Shown: positions 34,961-44,325, counted from the first letter of the stretch. The stretch: DNA of 64,000 nucleotides from JANMDU01 sp031375105 (GCA_031375105.1 JANMHJ010000045.1:1-64000), one strand, 5' to 3'. Notes: generated by a model from the letters alone, not told the origin. Made by a program: numbers and translations.

Positions 34961-35431
34961 TCAAACCAACAGCCGCGTCGTCTCTTTGACCTCTTCCATC
35001 ACCGCATAGGTACGGGTCTCGCGCACACCGGGCAACTGCCATAGCACGCGGCCGGCGAAATCGCGGTAGGCGGCCATGTCTTGCACGCGTAGCTTGATGA
35101 GGTAATCAAAACCGCCCGCCACGAGATGGCATTCCATGATTTCGTCGTGCACCTGCACGGCGGCTTTGAAAGCGTCAAATACATTCGCCGTAGTGCGATC
35201 AAGCAGCACTTCGACGAAAACCGCCATTCCGCGCCCCAGTTTGGCCGGATTCAAACGCGCCTCGTAGCCCAGGATAAAGCCCTCGCGCTGCAAGCGCTGC
35301 GTGCGCGCGAGCACGGCAGTGGCTGACAGGCCAATGCTTTCGGCGAGTTTGAGATTGCTAATGCGTCCGTCTGCCTGCAAGACTTGAAGGATTTTTCGGT
35401 CAATCTTGTCAATTTCACTGGTGTGATCCAT
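34961..35431 (-). CDS. Lrp/AsnC-family regulator, probable proline-catabolism activator
   Basis: A 156-residue protein. The N-terminal helix-turn-helix is IDRKILQVLQADGRISNLKL then LAESIGLSATAVLARTQRL. The C-terminal RAM domain includes HLVAGGFDYLIKLRVQDMAA. It is divergent from putA across 98 bases holding a tandem motif. PutR-type Lrp regulators control putA where PutA lacks its own DNA-binding domain, as here; the target is inferred. Confidence 0.92.
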   Translation of the reverse strand: MDHTSEIDKIDRKILQVLQADGRISNLKLAESIGLSATAVLARTQRLQREGFILGYEARLNPAKLGRGMAVFVEVLLDRTTANVFDAFKAAVQVHDEIMECHLVAGGFDYLIKLRVQDMAAYRDFAGRVLWQLPGVRETRTYAVMEEVKETTRLLV

Positions 35432-35445
35432 ATTTATAGCGATTC

Positions 35446-35494
35446 ATTCATTGAAAATCCATAATTTAGCGAGAAATTCATTGAATTTCCATGA
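35446..35494. promoter_or_regulatory. Tandem candidate Lrp operator between lrp and putA
   Basis: attcattgaaaatccataa (35446-35464) and attcattgaatttccatga (35476-35494) match at 16 of 19 positions and start exactly 30 bp apart, about three helical turns. This suits cooperative binding by an Lrp-type octamer. Confidence 0.55.
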
Positions 35495-35529
35495 ATGATC
35501 GCTGAATCGATTGTTTTGTTGGATTGACC

Positions 35530-38500
35530 ATGAATTTTTTACTAAAAAACCGCTTGCCCACCCCTTATCGCCCTGAAAGCGAGATTGTCTCTGCGCGTTT
35601 GGCGGCGCTTGCGGGTGCTTTGGATTGGGCCGCTGCCGCCTCGCAAGCCAAGCCCTGGGTGCAAGCCGTGCGCGACAACCCACCGCCGTTTTGGGCGATG
35701 GAATCGCTCTTGCGCGAATACCCGCTTTCAAGCGCGGAAGGGCTGGCATTGATGCGTTTGGCCGAAGCCTTGCTGCGCATTCCTGATGCCGACACGGCCA
35801 TTGCCTTGACGGCGGATCAGCTCTCGCGGGCAGATTTTGCTGGCGCGGGGGATGCGGTCGCGAATGCCAAGTCGCCTTCGTCTCTCTCGCGACTGTCCAG
35901 TGCCGCCATCTCGATGAGTAAGCATTTCTTGCCCGATTCAGATGGTGCAGCGCAGCCCGGTTTGCTCGCTAAATTAGGTGCAAAAACCGTAGTCACCGCG
36001 ACGCTGCGTGCAGTGCAATTGCTGGGCAAACAGTTCGTGCTCGGGCAGACTATTGACGAGGCTTTGGATGTGGCCTCAGGTGAACGCAAACGCGGCAACA
36101 TCGCTTTTAGTTACGACATGCTGGGCGAAGGTGCACGCACGCAGATTGATGCCGATTGCTATTTTGAAAGCTACCAAATTGCTATTAAATCAATAGCACT
36201 ACGCGCAAATTCTATAACGGGTAAAGCCCCAAAAGGCTTAAACATTACCGCACAAACTGGCGATGGCATCTCCATCAAGCTCTCTGCTCTGCACCCGCGC
36301 TATGAGTGGAGCCAGAAAGACCGCGTGATGAGCGAACTCGTGCCGCGCGTGTGGCAATTGTGTGAGCAGGCCGCCCAGGCCAATATGAATCTGACCATCG
36401 ATGCCGAGGAGGTGGATCGTTTGGAGCTCTCGCTCAACGTATTCGAGGCTCTGGTGATCAACATTGCAGCGCACTACCCGCACTGGAGCGGTTTCGGCTT
36501 GGCTTTGCAGGCCTATCAAACCCGCTCGGTGGAGCTGATTGACGAGGTGGCGCGGATCGCCCGCAAGCATGGCGTCAAACTCATGTGTCGCCTCGTCAAA
36601 GGCGCGTATTGGGATGCTGAGATCAAGCGTGCGCAGGAGTTGGGGCTGGCGCATTACCCGGTGTTTACCCACAAACATCACACCGATGTGAGCTATTTGG
36701 CCTGCACTCAGGCGCTTTTAGCTGCCAATGACGTGATTTACCCGCAATTTGCCACCCACAACGCCGCCACGATAGCCGCCATCATGCAATTGGCCAGTCG
36801 CTATGGCAGCGAATTTGAGCTGCAACGCCTGCACGGCATGGGCGAAGGCATTTACCGCGAGGTGCTGAAAAACCCACTCGTGCGCCTGCGCATTTACGCT
36901 CCTGTGGGCGCACACCGCGATCTGCTGGCTTACCTGGTGCGCCGTTTGCTGGAAAACGGCGCGAATTCTTCTTTCGTGCACCAGCTGTCCGACGAAGCTG
37001 TGCGCATGGATGAGTTGCTGGCTTCTCCACTGCATCTTTCCGCGCAATCGGGCTTGCTGATGCCGCTAGATTTGTTTGGCAGCGACCGAAAAAACAGCAC
37101 CGGTTTTGACTTGGCAGACGAAACGCATCGCGCGCCGATGCTCGCAGCCTATACGGCTTGTGATGTGCCTCACATCCCTGTTTTTGATGCCAAATTGGCC
37201 TTGACCCGTTATGTTTCCTGCGTAGAGTGCTATCAAAATTGGAGTTCTTTGCCGGTGCAGCAGCGCGGCTCTGTTCTGCTGAAAGCGGCTGACGCACTGG
37301 AGGCGCAAACTCCGCGCTTTTGCGCCCTCCTCGTGAAAGAAGCGCATAAAACATGGGGCGATGCCGTGGCCGAAGTGCGCGAGGCGGTGGATTTTCTGCG
37401 CTACTACGCTGTCGAAGCGCAGCGTGTGATGCAGCCGATTTCGATGCCCTCGCCCACTGGCGAGACCAATGAGCTGCGCTTGAGGCCTCGCGGCGTATGG
37501 GTCTGTATCAGCCCGTGGAATTTTCCGCTCGCTATTTTTCTAGGCCAAGTCGCCGCCGCGCTCGCCACTGGCAACACGGTGCTGGCCAAACCTGCTGAGC
37601 AAACGCCCGCAGTCGCTGTGGAAGCCGCCAAGCTCTTGCATGCCGCAGGCGTGCCGCAAGCCGCTTTGCAAGTGCTCCATGGCCCGGGAGAGACGGTGGG
37701 CGCTGCGCTGGTTGCTCTGGAAGACATCGCAGGCGTGGTCTTCACGGGCTCCACACAAGTCGCCAAAATCATCAACCGCGCCCTGGCCGCCAAAGACGGC
37801 GCGATCATTCCGCTGATTGCGGAGACGGGCGGCATCAACGCGATGCTGGTCGATTCGAGCGCCCTGCCCGAGCAAGTGGTCGATGCGGCCATTCAGAGCG
37901 CCTTCAAAAGCGCTGGGCAGCGCTGCTCCGCCCTGCGCCTGCTCTGCGTGCATGACGCCATTGCCGATAAGGTGATCGAGATGCTGCAAGGCGCAGCGAG
38001 CGAGCTGCGCAGCGGCGATGCGACGCAGCTGTCCACCGATGTCGGCCCGCTGATTGACCAAGAGGCCTTCGAAGGCATACAAAAACACCTTCAACAGCCA
38101 ATATATAAGCAAAATAGCCAAATAGCCGTTATGGAATCAATGAAGTTTGCTATTAATTCAGTAGCAAATCTGCTGCCCCCGCAGATCGTAGAAATCCAGC
38201 AGATCAGTGATCTGCGCCACGAAATCTTCGGCCCTGTGCTACACATCCTGCGCTATGGCAAAGATGGCAAAGCCGATCCGCAAACCGTCATCGAGCAAAT
38301 CAATGCGCTGGGCTACGGCCTGACCCTGGGCATTCAAACCCGCATCGACAGCCGCGCCCTCCAACTCGCCCACAGCGCCAAAGTAGGCAACGTCTATATC
38401 AACCGCAACATGATCGGCGCGGTGGTCGGCAGCCAACCCTTCGGAGGCGAAGGCTTAAGTGGCACCGGCCCCAAAGCCGGCGGCCCGCATTACCTGCTGC

Positions 38501-38574
38501 GCTTCTGCGCCGAGCAAACCGTCACAGTAAACACCGCTGCGGCAGGTGGCAATGCGACATTATTGGCTGGCTAA
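35530..38574 (+). CDS. putA: Bifunctional proline dehydrogenase / P5C dehydrogenase
   Basis: A 1014-residue short PutA. The FAD-dependent proline dehydrogenase half has GDGISIKLSALHPRYEW, LMCRLVKGAYWDAEIKRAQE and ATHNAATIAAI. The aldehyde dehydrogenase half has ISPWNFPLAIFLGQ, the base IAETGGINAMLVD and the nucleophile SAGQRCSALRLL. There is no N-terminal ribbon-helix-helix, so it should not repress its own gene. Three dispersed-repeat copies are read through in the coding sequence, in positions that vary among PutA proteins. ATG 35530 is preferred to the TTG at 35524. Confidence 0.97.
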   Translation: MNFLLKNRLPTPYRPESEIVSARLAALAGALDWAAAASQAKPWVQAVRDNPPPFWAMESLLREYPLSSAEGLALMRLAEALLRIPDADTAIALTADQLSRADFAGAGDAVANAKSPSSLSRLSSAAISMSKHFLPDSDGAAQPGLLAKLGAKTVVTATLRAVQLLGKQFVLGQTIDEALDVASGERKRGNIAFSYDMLGEGARTQIDADCYFESYQIAIKSIALRANSITGKAPKGLNITAQTGDGISIKLSALHPRYEWSQKDRVMSELVPRVWQLCEQAAQANMNLTIDAEEVDRLELSLNVFEALVINIAAHYPHWSGFGLALQAYQTRSVELIDEVARIARKHGVKLMCRLVKGAYWDAEIKRAQELGLAHYPVFTHKHHTDVSYLACTQALLAANDVIYPQFATHNAATIAAIMQLASRYGSEFELQRLHGMGEGIYREVLKNPLVRLRIYAPVGAHRDLLAYLVRRLLENGANSSFVHQLSDEAVRMDELLASPLHLSAQSGLLMPLDLFGSDRKNSTGFDLADETHRAPMLAAYTACDVPHIPVFDAKLALTRYVSCVECYQNWSSLPVQQRGSVLLKAADALEAQTPRFCALLVKEAHKTWGDAVAEVREAVDFLRYYAVEAQRVMQPISMPSPTGETNELRLRPRGVWVCISPWNFPLAIFLGQVAAALATGNTVLAKPAEQTPAVAVEAAKLLHAAGVPQAALQVLHGPGETVGAALVALEDIAGVVFTGSTQVAKIINRALAAKDGAIIPLIAETGGINAMLVDSSALPEQVVDAAIQSAFKSAGQRCSALRLLCVHDAIADKVIEMLQGAASELRSGDATQLSTDVGPLIDQEAFEGIQKHLQQPIYKQNSQIAVMESMKFAINSVANLLPPQIVEIQQISDLRHEIFGPVLHILRYGKDGKADPQTVIEQINALGYGLTLGIQTRIDSRALQLAHSAKVGNVYINRNMIGAVVGSQPFGGEGLSGTGPKAGGPHYLLRFCAEQTVTVNTAAAGGNATLLAG
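36179..36230 (+). repeat. Dispersed palindromic repeat inside putA, copy 1
   Basis: The copy contains ttgctattaaatcaatagca and gcaaattctataacgggtaa. It is read as AIKSIALRANSITGKA. Confidence 0.82.
37205..37243 (-). repeat. Dispersed palindromic repeat inside putA, copy 2
   Basis: The copy reads ccgttatgtttcctgcgtag then agtgctatcaaaattgg. It keeps TAG but uses a different frame (tgc gta gag), giving RYVSCVECYQNW. It lies in the linker between the two enzyme domains. Confidence 0.65.
38117..38167 (-). repeat. Dispersed palindromic repeat inside putA, copy 3
   Basis: The copy holds caaatagccgttatggaatc and tttgctattaattcagtagc. The TAG position reads AAG. It adds IAVMESMKFAINSVANL to a surface loop of the aldehyde dehydrogenase domain. 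Confidence 0.8.
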
Positions 38575-38607
38575 TGCAGTCGCCCAGAGCAAGTACGCCG
38601 CTCGCTC

Positions 38608-38919
38608 TCAAACCTTCTTCGCCCAAGCGCTACACCAGCCTTTGCCCGAGACGAGCTTGCCGCCGAACACCGCACAGCTTGCCGTGCTGTCGGTCGCCTT
38701 GCCTTGAAACAAGACGCAGCCTGAGCAGCTTTGACTGGCAGCGTAATTGGGATATTTTGTTTTATCCGTTTTGCTGCCATCGGTTTTATAGCCAAGGGCG
38801 ATGGCTTGAGGGTCTGTATCTACCACCGCCGCTGGCGTTTGCGCATGGGCTGCAAATGCTGTGAGCGCCGAAGCGCCAGAGAGCGATTGAAGGAAGAAGG
38901 TTCTGCGAGAGCTTGTCAT
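38608..38919 (-). CDS. High-potential iron-sulfur protein (HiPIP)
   Basis: A 103-residue exported protein. The Tat-type signal SRRTFFLQSLSGA fits export of a folded cofactor protein. The four cluster cysteines appear as SCSGCVLFQG, ASCAVFGG and GWCSAW. AAGGA lies seven bases before ATG 38919. HiPIPs carry electrons in the periplasm, often from bc1-type complexes. Confidence 0.94.
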   Translation of the reverse strand: MTSSRRTFFLQSLSGASALTAFAAHAQTPAAVVDTDPQAIALGYKTDGSKTDKTKYPNYAASQSCSGCVLFQGKATDSTASCAVFGGKLVSGKGWCSAWAKKV

Positions 38920-38938
38920 GGGAGTTTCCTTCAACGGT

Positions 38939-39955
38939 TTACTGCTGTTTCGCGCCTTCGGTCAAACGACGACCGAGCGAAATCACATAGGGCGCAGCGC
39001 GGGCGGGCAGCATCGGATCGGCCGAGGCTTCTACGCCTTTGGGCATGACCATGGGGTTGTAGTTGATCGTGAGGCAGGGGCCGCCGCCATCTTCTGCAAC
39101 CGATGTCACTTTGAGCATGCCTAGATTGACCTTCTTGCGGCCTTCGGGCAGCGGCACGGTGGCGCTGTCTAGCTTGTCGCCGGGCTGTGCCAGCTCCAGA
39201 TTAAAGTTAAACGCGACTTTGCCTTCTTTCACACGCTGGCGCAGGTCATCAAACAGAAAACTCGGGCCTTTGGCCTTGGCTTCGTCGTCGGTCAAACCTT
39301 GCAAACCACCCACAGGTTCAAAAATCCACTTGCCAAATTGCTTCGCGCCACTGGCGTTGACAAAACCATAGGCATGTACGCCCCAGTAATTCACGCTGCC
39401 ATAGCTGGCGGGCACGGGTTGCGATGCAAAATGTTTGCCAATCAGCAAGATTTCGGGATTGGCATCGTTGAAAGCTTTCACTTTGGCCGGGTCAGGCATC
39501 TTGGTAACAGGATCAGGTTCACGCGAGGCCACGAGCCCCAAGAATTGCTGAGGCGTAGAAGCGCCAAACACAGGCGCTGAAATATTGCCCATCAGCCATT
39601 GCTCACCACCGGGCAGATTGAATTGAAGCGCGAGATTGCGCTGGGATTTTGCATTATCAGCCGCCTTCGGATTCGCGCCGCCTACTGAAAAGCGCACCAC
39701 AACAGGAATAGGCCTTCCGCTGAAGACGGAAGCGGTGGACAGCCCGCGTGCATCTGCTGTGCCGACAAACTCTCCCGTCGCGCAAATACCCTTCGCACCC
39801 GAGCGTCGGTAGCCCTCAAACTTGCCATTGGTGGCCTCGAATTGGTTGATGAAGACAGACGGATCGACGGCAGCACCGGAGTTGCTTTGTGCGACAGCAT
39901 TCAGCGCCAGCACTGAGCTAGCCAAGGCAACGGCAGAAAGTATGGAAGGTTTCAT
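38939..39955 (-). CDS. Catalase-family (SrpA-like) periplasmic protein lacking the distal histidine
   Basis: A 338-residue protein with a Sec signal (ends NAVAQ) and the fold markers of small catalase-family peroxidases: GRPIPVVVRFSVGGANPKA, RNLALQFNLPGGEQW and SVNYWGVHAYGFVNA. The usual HAKG motif with the essential distal His reads R51-S52-G53-A54-K55-G56, so the catalytic His position is Gly. Activity may be lost or altered. AGGAGA precedes ATG 39955. It lies 19 bases before the HiPIP gene, probably in one transcript. Confidence 0.85.
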   Translation of the reverse strand: MKPSILSAVALASSVLALNAVAQSNSGAAVDPSVFINQFEATNGKFEGYRRSGAKGICATGEFVGTADARGLSTASVFSGRPIPVVVRFSVGGANPKAADNAKSQRNLALQFNLPGGEQWLMGNISAPVFGASTPQQFLGLVASREPDPVTKMPDPAKVKAFNDANPEILLIGKHFASQPVPASYGSVNYWGVHAYGFVNASGAKQFGKWIFEPVGGLQGLTDDEAKAKGPSFLFDDLRQRVKEGKVAFNFNLELAQPGDKLDSATVPLPEGRKKVNLGMLKVTSVAEDGGGPCLTINYNPMVMPKGVEASADPMLPARAAPYVISLGRRLTEGAKQQ

Positions 39956-40118
39956 ATCAAGATCTCCTAGGGTTGGACAAAACAGCCATTTCAAGCTGCA
40001 TTGCCCATGGGTCGCTCGGGATTTAGCGTTCTTACATCGTGCGAAAATATTTCTAAGCACGCACAAACGTATGCTCCCTGCTTCTGGCGCAGGAAAGTAT
40101 TCGCGCCATCCTTGGGCT

Positions 40119-41753
40119 TTAGCGTCGCACCACCGCTTCACCCGGTGCAAAATTCGCGCTTTTTATATTGTTTTTGCTCAGGTATTCGCGCATCACGTCA
40201 GCATCGACAAAACCCGTGTTCACATAGCCGGGATGGTCGCTGAGTTTGGGATAGCCATCGCCGCCGCTGGCCTGGAAGCTGTTGAGCGCCATACGATATT
40301 TTTTGGCCGGGTCAATCGGTGCACCTTTGATGCTGGCGGATTTCACTGCGCCGCCTTCGATCACGAGATTCACGCCCGCGAATTGCGCGAACGCGCCTGA
40401 GCCCGCAGTCATTTTGGCGGCGGCGTTGAGGTAAGCCATCAGCTCTGTGCCGTTCAAAGTGACATGTGCAAGCATGTTGCCGAAGGGCTGCACTTTGAGC
40501 ACGTCTTTGTAAGTGAGCTTGCCGGCGGGCATGGAATCGCGCACACCGCCAGAATTCATGATGGCCAGATCAGCACTGGCCTTTTGCATCATCACGCTAG
40601 CAATGAACACGCCCATGTTCGTGGGCTGTTTGCGCACGTTCTCGCGGCTGCCATCGAGTGCGCCATCGCTCTCGCCCACCACCACATCCAGCGCAGCGCG
40701 GCCTTTGTCTTGGAAGGGCTGCAAGAGCGCCAGCATGGCGGGATCTTCTTTGATTTCGGGTGTGTAGGTTTGCTTGATATCTTTGCCATCTGGGGCTTTG
40801 ACGGTGCGCTTCAGATTGATCGGAAGCAGCTCATACTTCACCAGCTTGAGTTGGCCACCCGAATACTCAAAATCCGCACGCCCCACAAACTTGCCCCACT
40901 CATGCGCTTGCACAATAATCGTGCCGTTTTGCACATCAGGGCGGCAGGCTGTGCCGGGTACATAAGCGTCATTACGGCGCGATGCACCCAGCTGCTCCAA
41001 CATACACACCGGATTTTGGCTGTGGCCGCCCACGATCAAATCAATGCCTTTGACTTGCCGCGCCATCTCCACATCACCGGGCGCATTCACGCCGCTCTTG
41101 CCATCGGTGTAATGCCCCATGTGCGTGGCGGCAATCACCACATGCGCTTTTCTGCGCAGCTCGGGAACGAGCATTGCCGCCTCGTCAGCGGGCTTGCGAA
41201 ATTCCAGCATGCCAGTGTTGGCTGGGTAGGTCATCTTCTTGGTATCGTCAGTCGTGAGCCCCATCACAGCGATTTTCAAACCACCGCGATCAAACATCTC
41301 GAATGGCTTGTAGAGGCGCTGACCATCTTTGTAAATATTGGCCGAAATCATCGGAAAGCCCGCCCACTGCATTTGCTTGGCGAGCACGGGCAGCGGCTTG
41401 TCAAACTCATGGTTGCCCAGCGCCATCGCGTCATAGCCAATCAGCTTCATGCCTTTGAAATCAGGCTCGGCATCTTGTGTGTCGGATTCTGGGATGCCAG
41501 TGTTCACATCGCCGCCATCGAGCAACAGCGAATGGCCACCAGCGGCTTTGACTTCTGCACGCACGCCGTCAATCAGGGTTTTGCGTGCCGCCAAGCCGTA
41601 TTCGCCATCGTTGTTTTTCCAGAAACGACCGTGATGGTCGTTGGTGTGAAGAATGGTGAGCTTCACCGGGCCCTGCACCTGGCCGGGGCCGGAGGCACAG
41701 GCTGCCAAAGTGGTTACAGCGAGGATAGAAAGAGTGATTTTGAGGGCTCGCAT
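40119..41753 (-). CDS. ushA: 5'-nucleotidase / UDP-sugar hydrolase, lipoprotein
   Basis: A 544-residue UshA-like enzyme. A lipobox (LAAC) ends the signal. The metallophosphoesterase domain has LTILHTNDHHGRF, LLLDGGDVNTG, ALGNHEFD, THMGHYT and IVGGHSQNPV. The C-terminal nucleotide-binding domain has MNSGGVRDSMPAGKLTYKD. GGAG lies six bases before ATG 41753. It hydrolyses extracellular nucleotides for uptake. Confidence 0.93.
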   Translation of the reverse strand: MRALKITLSILAVTTLAACASGPGQVQGPVKLTILHTNDHHGRFWKNNDGEYGLAARKTLIDGVRAEVKAAGGHSLLLDGGDVNTGIPESDTQDAEPDFKGMKLIGYDAMALGNHEFDKPLPVLAKQMQWAGFPMISANIYKDGQRLYKPFEMFDRGGLKIAVMGLTTDDTKKMTYPANTGMLEFRKPADEAAMLVPELRRKAHVVIAATHMGHYTDGKSGVNAPGDVEMARQVKGIDLIVGGHSQNPVCMLEQLGASRRNDAYVPGTACRPDVQNGTIIVQAHEWGKFVGRADFEYSGGQLKLVKYELLPINLKRTVKAPDGKDIKQTYTPEIKEDPAMLALLQPFQDKGRAALDVVVGESDGALDGSRENVRKQPTNMGVFIASVMMQKASADLAIMNSGGVRDSMPAGKLTYKDVLKVQPFGNMLAHVTLNGTELMAYLNAAAKMTAGSGAFAQFAGVNLVIEGGAVKSASIKGAPIDPAKKYRMALNSFQASGGDGYPKLSDHPGYVNTGFVDADVMREYLSKNNIKSANFAPGEAVVRR

Positions 41754-41826
41754 GCTGATCTCCGAAATGGTCAATTAGTATTGCACAAAACGGCGCTGCG
41801 CCTTCGCGGGATTCGCTCCCAAAAGC

Positions 41827-42792
41827 TCAATGCGCCACCAGTTTGACCGCGCCTGCAAAGGTGAAAAACGCCAGCACCGTGCTCACCAAAATAATGCGTG
41901 CAATGCGCCCGTTGTTAGCCTCAAATTTCTCGGCCAGCAAAGACACATTTGAAGCCGAGGGCAGCGCCGCCACGAGCACGATCACCGTCAGCGCAAAACG
42001 ATCCAACGGCAAGCCCAGCGAAATCGCCGCGCTGCCTACCAGCAACACCAAGAGTGGATGTAAAACGAGCTTCATCAACGCCAGCGGCACATAATCCATC
42101 AGAGGCACGGGCGGTGCATGGCCAGCAAGTGCCATCATCTGAGAGCGTGCCAACACCGCGCCAATGGTGAACAATGCCACGGGCGAGGCGCTATCTGCCA
42201 GCAAGCCCAAGGTTTGCATTACAGGCGCGGGCAGTTGAATGTTTAGCCATGAAGCCAAGGCCCCGCTCAAAATCGCCCAAGGCATTGGGTTAGAAGCCAC
42301 GCCTTTGAGTGCATTCTTCGCTGCCTGCCCTGCGCTACCGCCACCCGAACCCAAGCGCGAGAGCGCGATGCACAGCGAGGTGGTGATCACCAGATCAACC
42401 AAGATGGTCACAATCGCTGTCCCGGCCGCACGTGGCCCAAGCAGCGCCACCAAAAGCGGAATACCCATGAAGCCTGTGTTGGGAAATGCCGCTACCAAAG
42501 CGCCGAACGATGCGTTGTTCCAGTCAATGCGCTTCGAGAGCGTCATCGCAATTGAGAAGGCCACCATGATCAGCGCACACAGCAAATACACTCCAAACAC
42601 CGCGCCGTCGAGCAATTGCGCGATCGGCGTAGAGCTGCCAAAGCGATACAGCATGCAAGGTAGCGCAAAGTAAAGCACAAAACCATTCAAGCCCGGGATC
42701 GCCGCCACAGGCAACCAAAGCCTGCGCGCCGCCACATATCCCGCGAGCACCAGCGCGAAGAAGGGGAAAGTGACGAGGAGAATTTGCAGCAC
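41827..42792 (-). CDS. AEC-family transporter (auxin efflux carrier type)
   Basis: A 321-residue protein with about ten membrane helices. Typical pieces are LNGFVLYFALPCMLYRFGSS, AFPNTGFMGIPLLVALLG and PSASNVSLLAEKFE, the AEC/MdcF pattern. Substrates in this family include malonate and other organic acids; this one cannot be told from the sequence. It lies about 75 bases upstream of the nucleotidase on the same strand. Confidence 0.92.
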   Translation of the reverse strand: MLQILLVTFPFFALVLAGYVAARRLWLPVAAIPGLNGFVLYFALPCMLYRFGSSTPIAQLLDGAVFGVYLLCALIMVAFSIAMTLSKRIDWNNASFGALVAAFPNTGFMGIPLLVALLGPRAAGTAIVTILVDLVITTSLCIALSRLGSGGGSAGQAAKNALKGVASNPMPWAILSGALASWLNIQLPAPVMQTLGLLADSASPVALFTIGAVLARSQMMALAGHAPPVPLMDYVPLALMKLVLHPLLVLLVGSAAISLGLPLDRFALTVIVLVAALPSASNVSLLAEKFEANNGRIARIILVSTVLAFFTFAGAVKLVAH

Positions 42793-42877
42793 AGGAAGAT
42801 TGTCTCAGTCTTTGCCCAAAGCTCCATTGCATCTGCCTGACATCTGGAGGCTAAAAATATGATCAAAATCAGCCAGT

Positions 42878-42915
42878 AGCCGGCATAGAATATGCGCGGA
42901 TTGCTATTAAATCAG
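42878..42915 (-). repeat. Dispersed palindromic repeat after the desaturase gene
   Basis: The copy reads ccggcatagaatatgcgcgg then attgctattaaatcagga. It lies between the desaturase and AEC genes. Confidence 0.65.
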
Positions 42916-42931
42916 GAGTTTCGGATGCCAC

Positions 42932-43909
42932 TTACCGCAAAGTCTTCAAATAAGCTTCTTTGCCATCCCACTCGCTCGCCTTGATTCGACGATCTGCCTC
43001 TGCCAGCGAGTGATACGGCAAATAAGGAAACAAATGATGCGCCGCATGAAAGCGCTGGCCAACGGGCGCGACCAATTCGCCTAGCCAAACGGGTAGCTTG
43101 AAAGTCGTTGAATCCTGCAATTGCCCCATGAAATCGGTCGCTGCACCTACAGACGTGTACGCATGCGCATGCAAAGTGCGCCAGCCGTTGAGCAAATTGG
43201 CCAGCATCATACAAACAAGCACGCTCATCAAAAATTGCCAAGGCAAAAGCTGCAATACGCCACAAATGATCCAGCCCCAAGCAAACAGCGTAGCCATCAT
43301 TTCGCTCGCCTCATGCCAAGCGCTCAGGCTCTGCGCCTTTAAAGCGGGCTGGTAAGCCCCGTTCATCGTCATGCGGCTCGCATGGCAGCGAAGCCATTGC
43401 CGAAGCGGCGGCCATGCCCAGCTTGCAGGAACGACTAGCGCCGCCCTGATCAACAAAAAGACAGGCGTGAGCGCCGAGCTCGCCAAAAACCAAGCACGCA
43501 TCTTGCGTGGCGCTACTGCAAAAGGCAAATACTCAGGATCGCCTGCCGTGCCAAAGCTGGCCATACGGTGATGATCGGGGTGCGATTGAATAAAGAAAGA
43601 TGGAAAGAGCAAAGGCCAACCAATCAGTGCATTCCAAGCCGCTTCAAAGCCTGGCAATGTATTGCGAGAGAAATGCCCTATTTCATGCACAAACAGCGCT
43701 GCTCGATATAAAGCCAGGCTACCCAAAGCAATGAATACAAGCGCCATGTGCCAGCTCAGCGACACAAAACCTACAAAAGCCACCGACATCCAAAAAACAA
43801 ACATCGAAACTATCAAATCAGTCCAATAAATTGTCACGGAATGGTGGCGTAAATCCAACACCAATTGGTGCACAGAGAATTTTGGTTGGTGGTGAAAATC
43901 CGCGCTCAT
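42932..43909 (-). CDS. Membrane fatty acid desaturase family protein
   Basis: A 325-residue di-iron membrane enzyme. The three histidine boxes are HEIGH at 75-79, HPDHH at 110-114 and HAAHH near residue 290 in FHAAHHLFPYLPYHSL. Several hydrophobic helices lie between. Substrate and double-bond position are unknown. Its ATG overlaps the stop of the upstream acetyltransferase by four bases (ATGA), so they are translationally coupled. Confidence 0.9.
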   Translation of the reverse strand: MSADFHHQPKFSVHQLVLDLRHHSVTIYWTDLIVSMFVFWMSVAFVGFVSLSWHMALVFIALGSLALYRAALFVHEIGHFSRNTLPGFEAAWNALIGWPLLFPSFFIQSHPDHHRMASFGTAGDPEYLPFAVAPRKMRAWFLASSALTPVFLLIRAALVVPASWAWPPLRQWLRCHASRMTMNGAYQPALKAQSLSAWHEASEMMATLFAWGWIICGVLQLLPWQFLMSVLVCMMLANLLNGWRTLHAHAYTSVGAATDFMGQLQDSTTFKLPVWLGELVAPVGQRFHAAHHLFPYLPYHSLAEADRRIKASEWDGKEAYLKTLR

Positions 43910-44325
43910 AGGTCTTGTCTTACGATTTGATACACAGGCTCAAATCCCAACCTTCCCCAAAGCCTAGCCTGTGCTGGCCGGCAAACGCCCTGCACTTTCA
44001 CCGCCCCATTCGCCTTCATCCAAGCCTTGATGCCAGCCCAATGATGCGCGTTATCAATCACACCGCGCCCACCAATGCTATACACATGCGCCACCACGTA
44101 ATTGGGCATGGGCTGAAACTGTACGGCCATGGCTGAATGCACCGTGCCATGCTCATCTTCGCCCACAATCAGTTGTGCTCGCCCTGCCTCCAGCTCCATC
44201 AAAACATGCTTCGCATTGGCCTCGCCTTGAGCGGGAATGAGTCCTCTTTCAATATGCGTTTCGCAAAGCGGCCAATAATGATCAAGCGCCTCCCTAGCCA
44301 CATATTTCACATGCAAATTTACCAT
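43906..44325 (-). CDS. GNAT-like acetyltransferase
   Basis: A 139-residue protein with a GNAT-like layout: AQLIVGEDEHGTVHSAMAVQ in the middle and MKANGAVKVQGVCRPAQARL then WGRLGFEPVYQIV at the end. The acetyl-CoA loop is atypical (SIGGRGVIDNAHHW). It is coupled to the desaturase. The assignment to GNAT is by pattern; the substrate is unknown. Confidence 0.7.
   Translation of the reverse strand: MVNLHVKYVAREALDHYWPLCETHIERGLIPAQGEANAKHVLMELEAGRAQLIVGEDEHGTVHSAMAVQFQPMPNYVVAHVYSIGGRGVIDNAHHWAGIKAWMKANGAVKVQGVCRPAQARLWGRLGFEPVYQIVRQDL

Noticed and set aside
40464..41846. 460-codon open frame opposite the 5'-nucleotidase gene
   Set aside because: The other strand encodes all metallophosphoesterase motifs, a lipobox and a ribosome site. 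The antisense product is His-rich low-complexity sequence without a family pattern.
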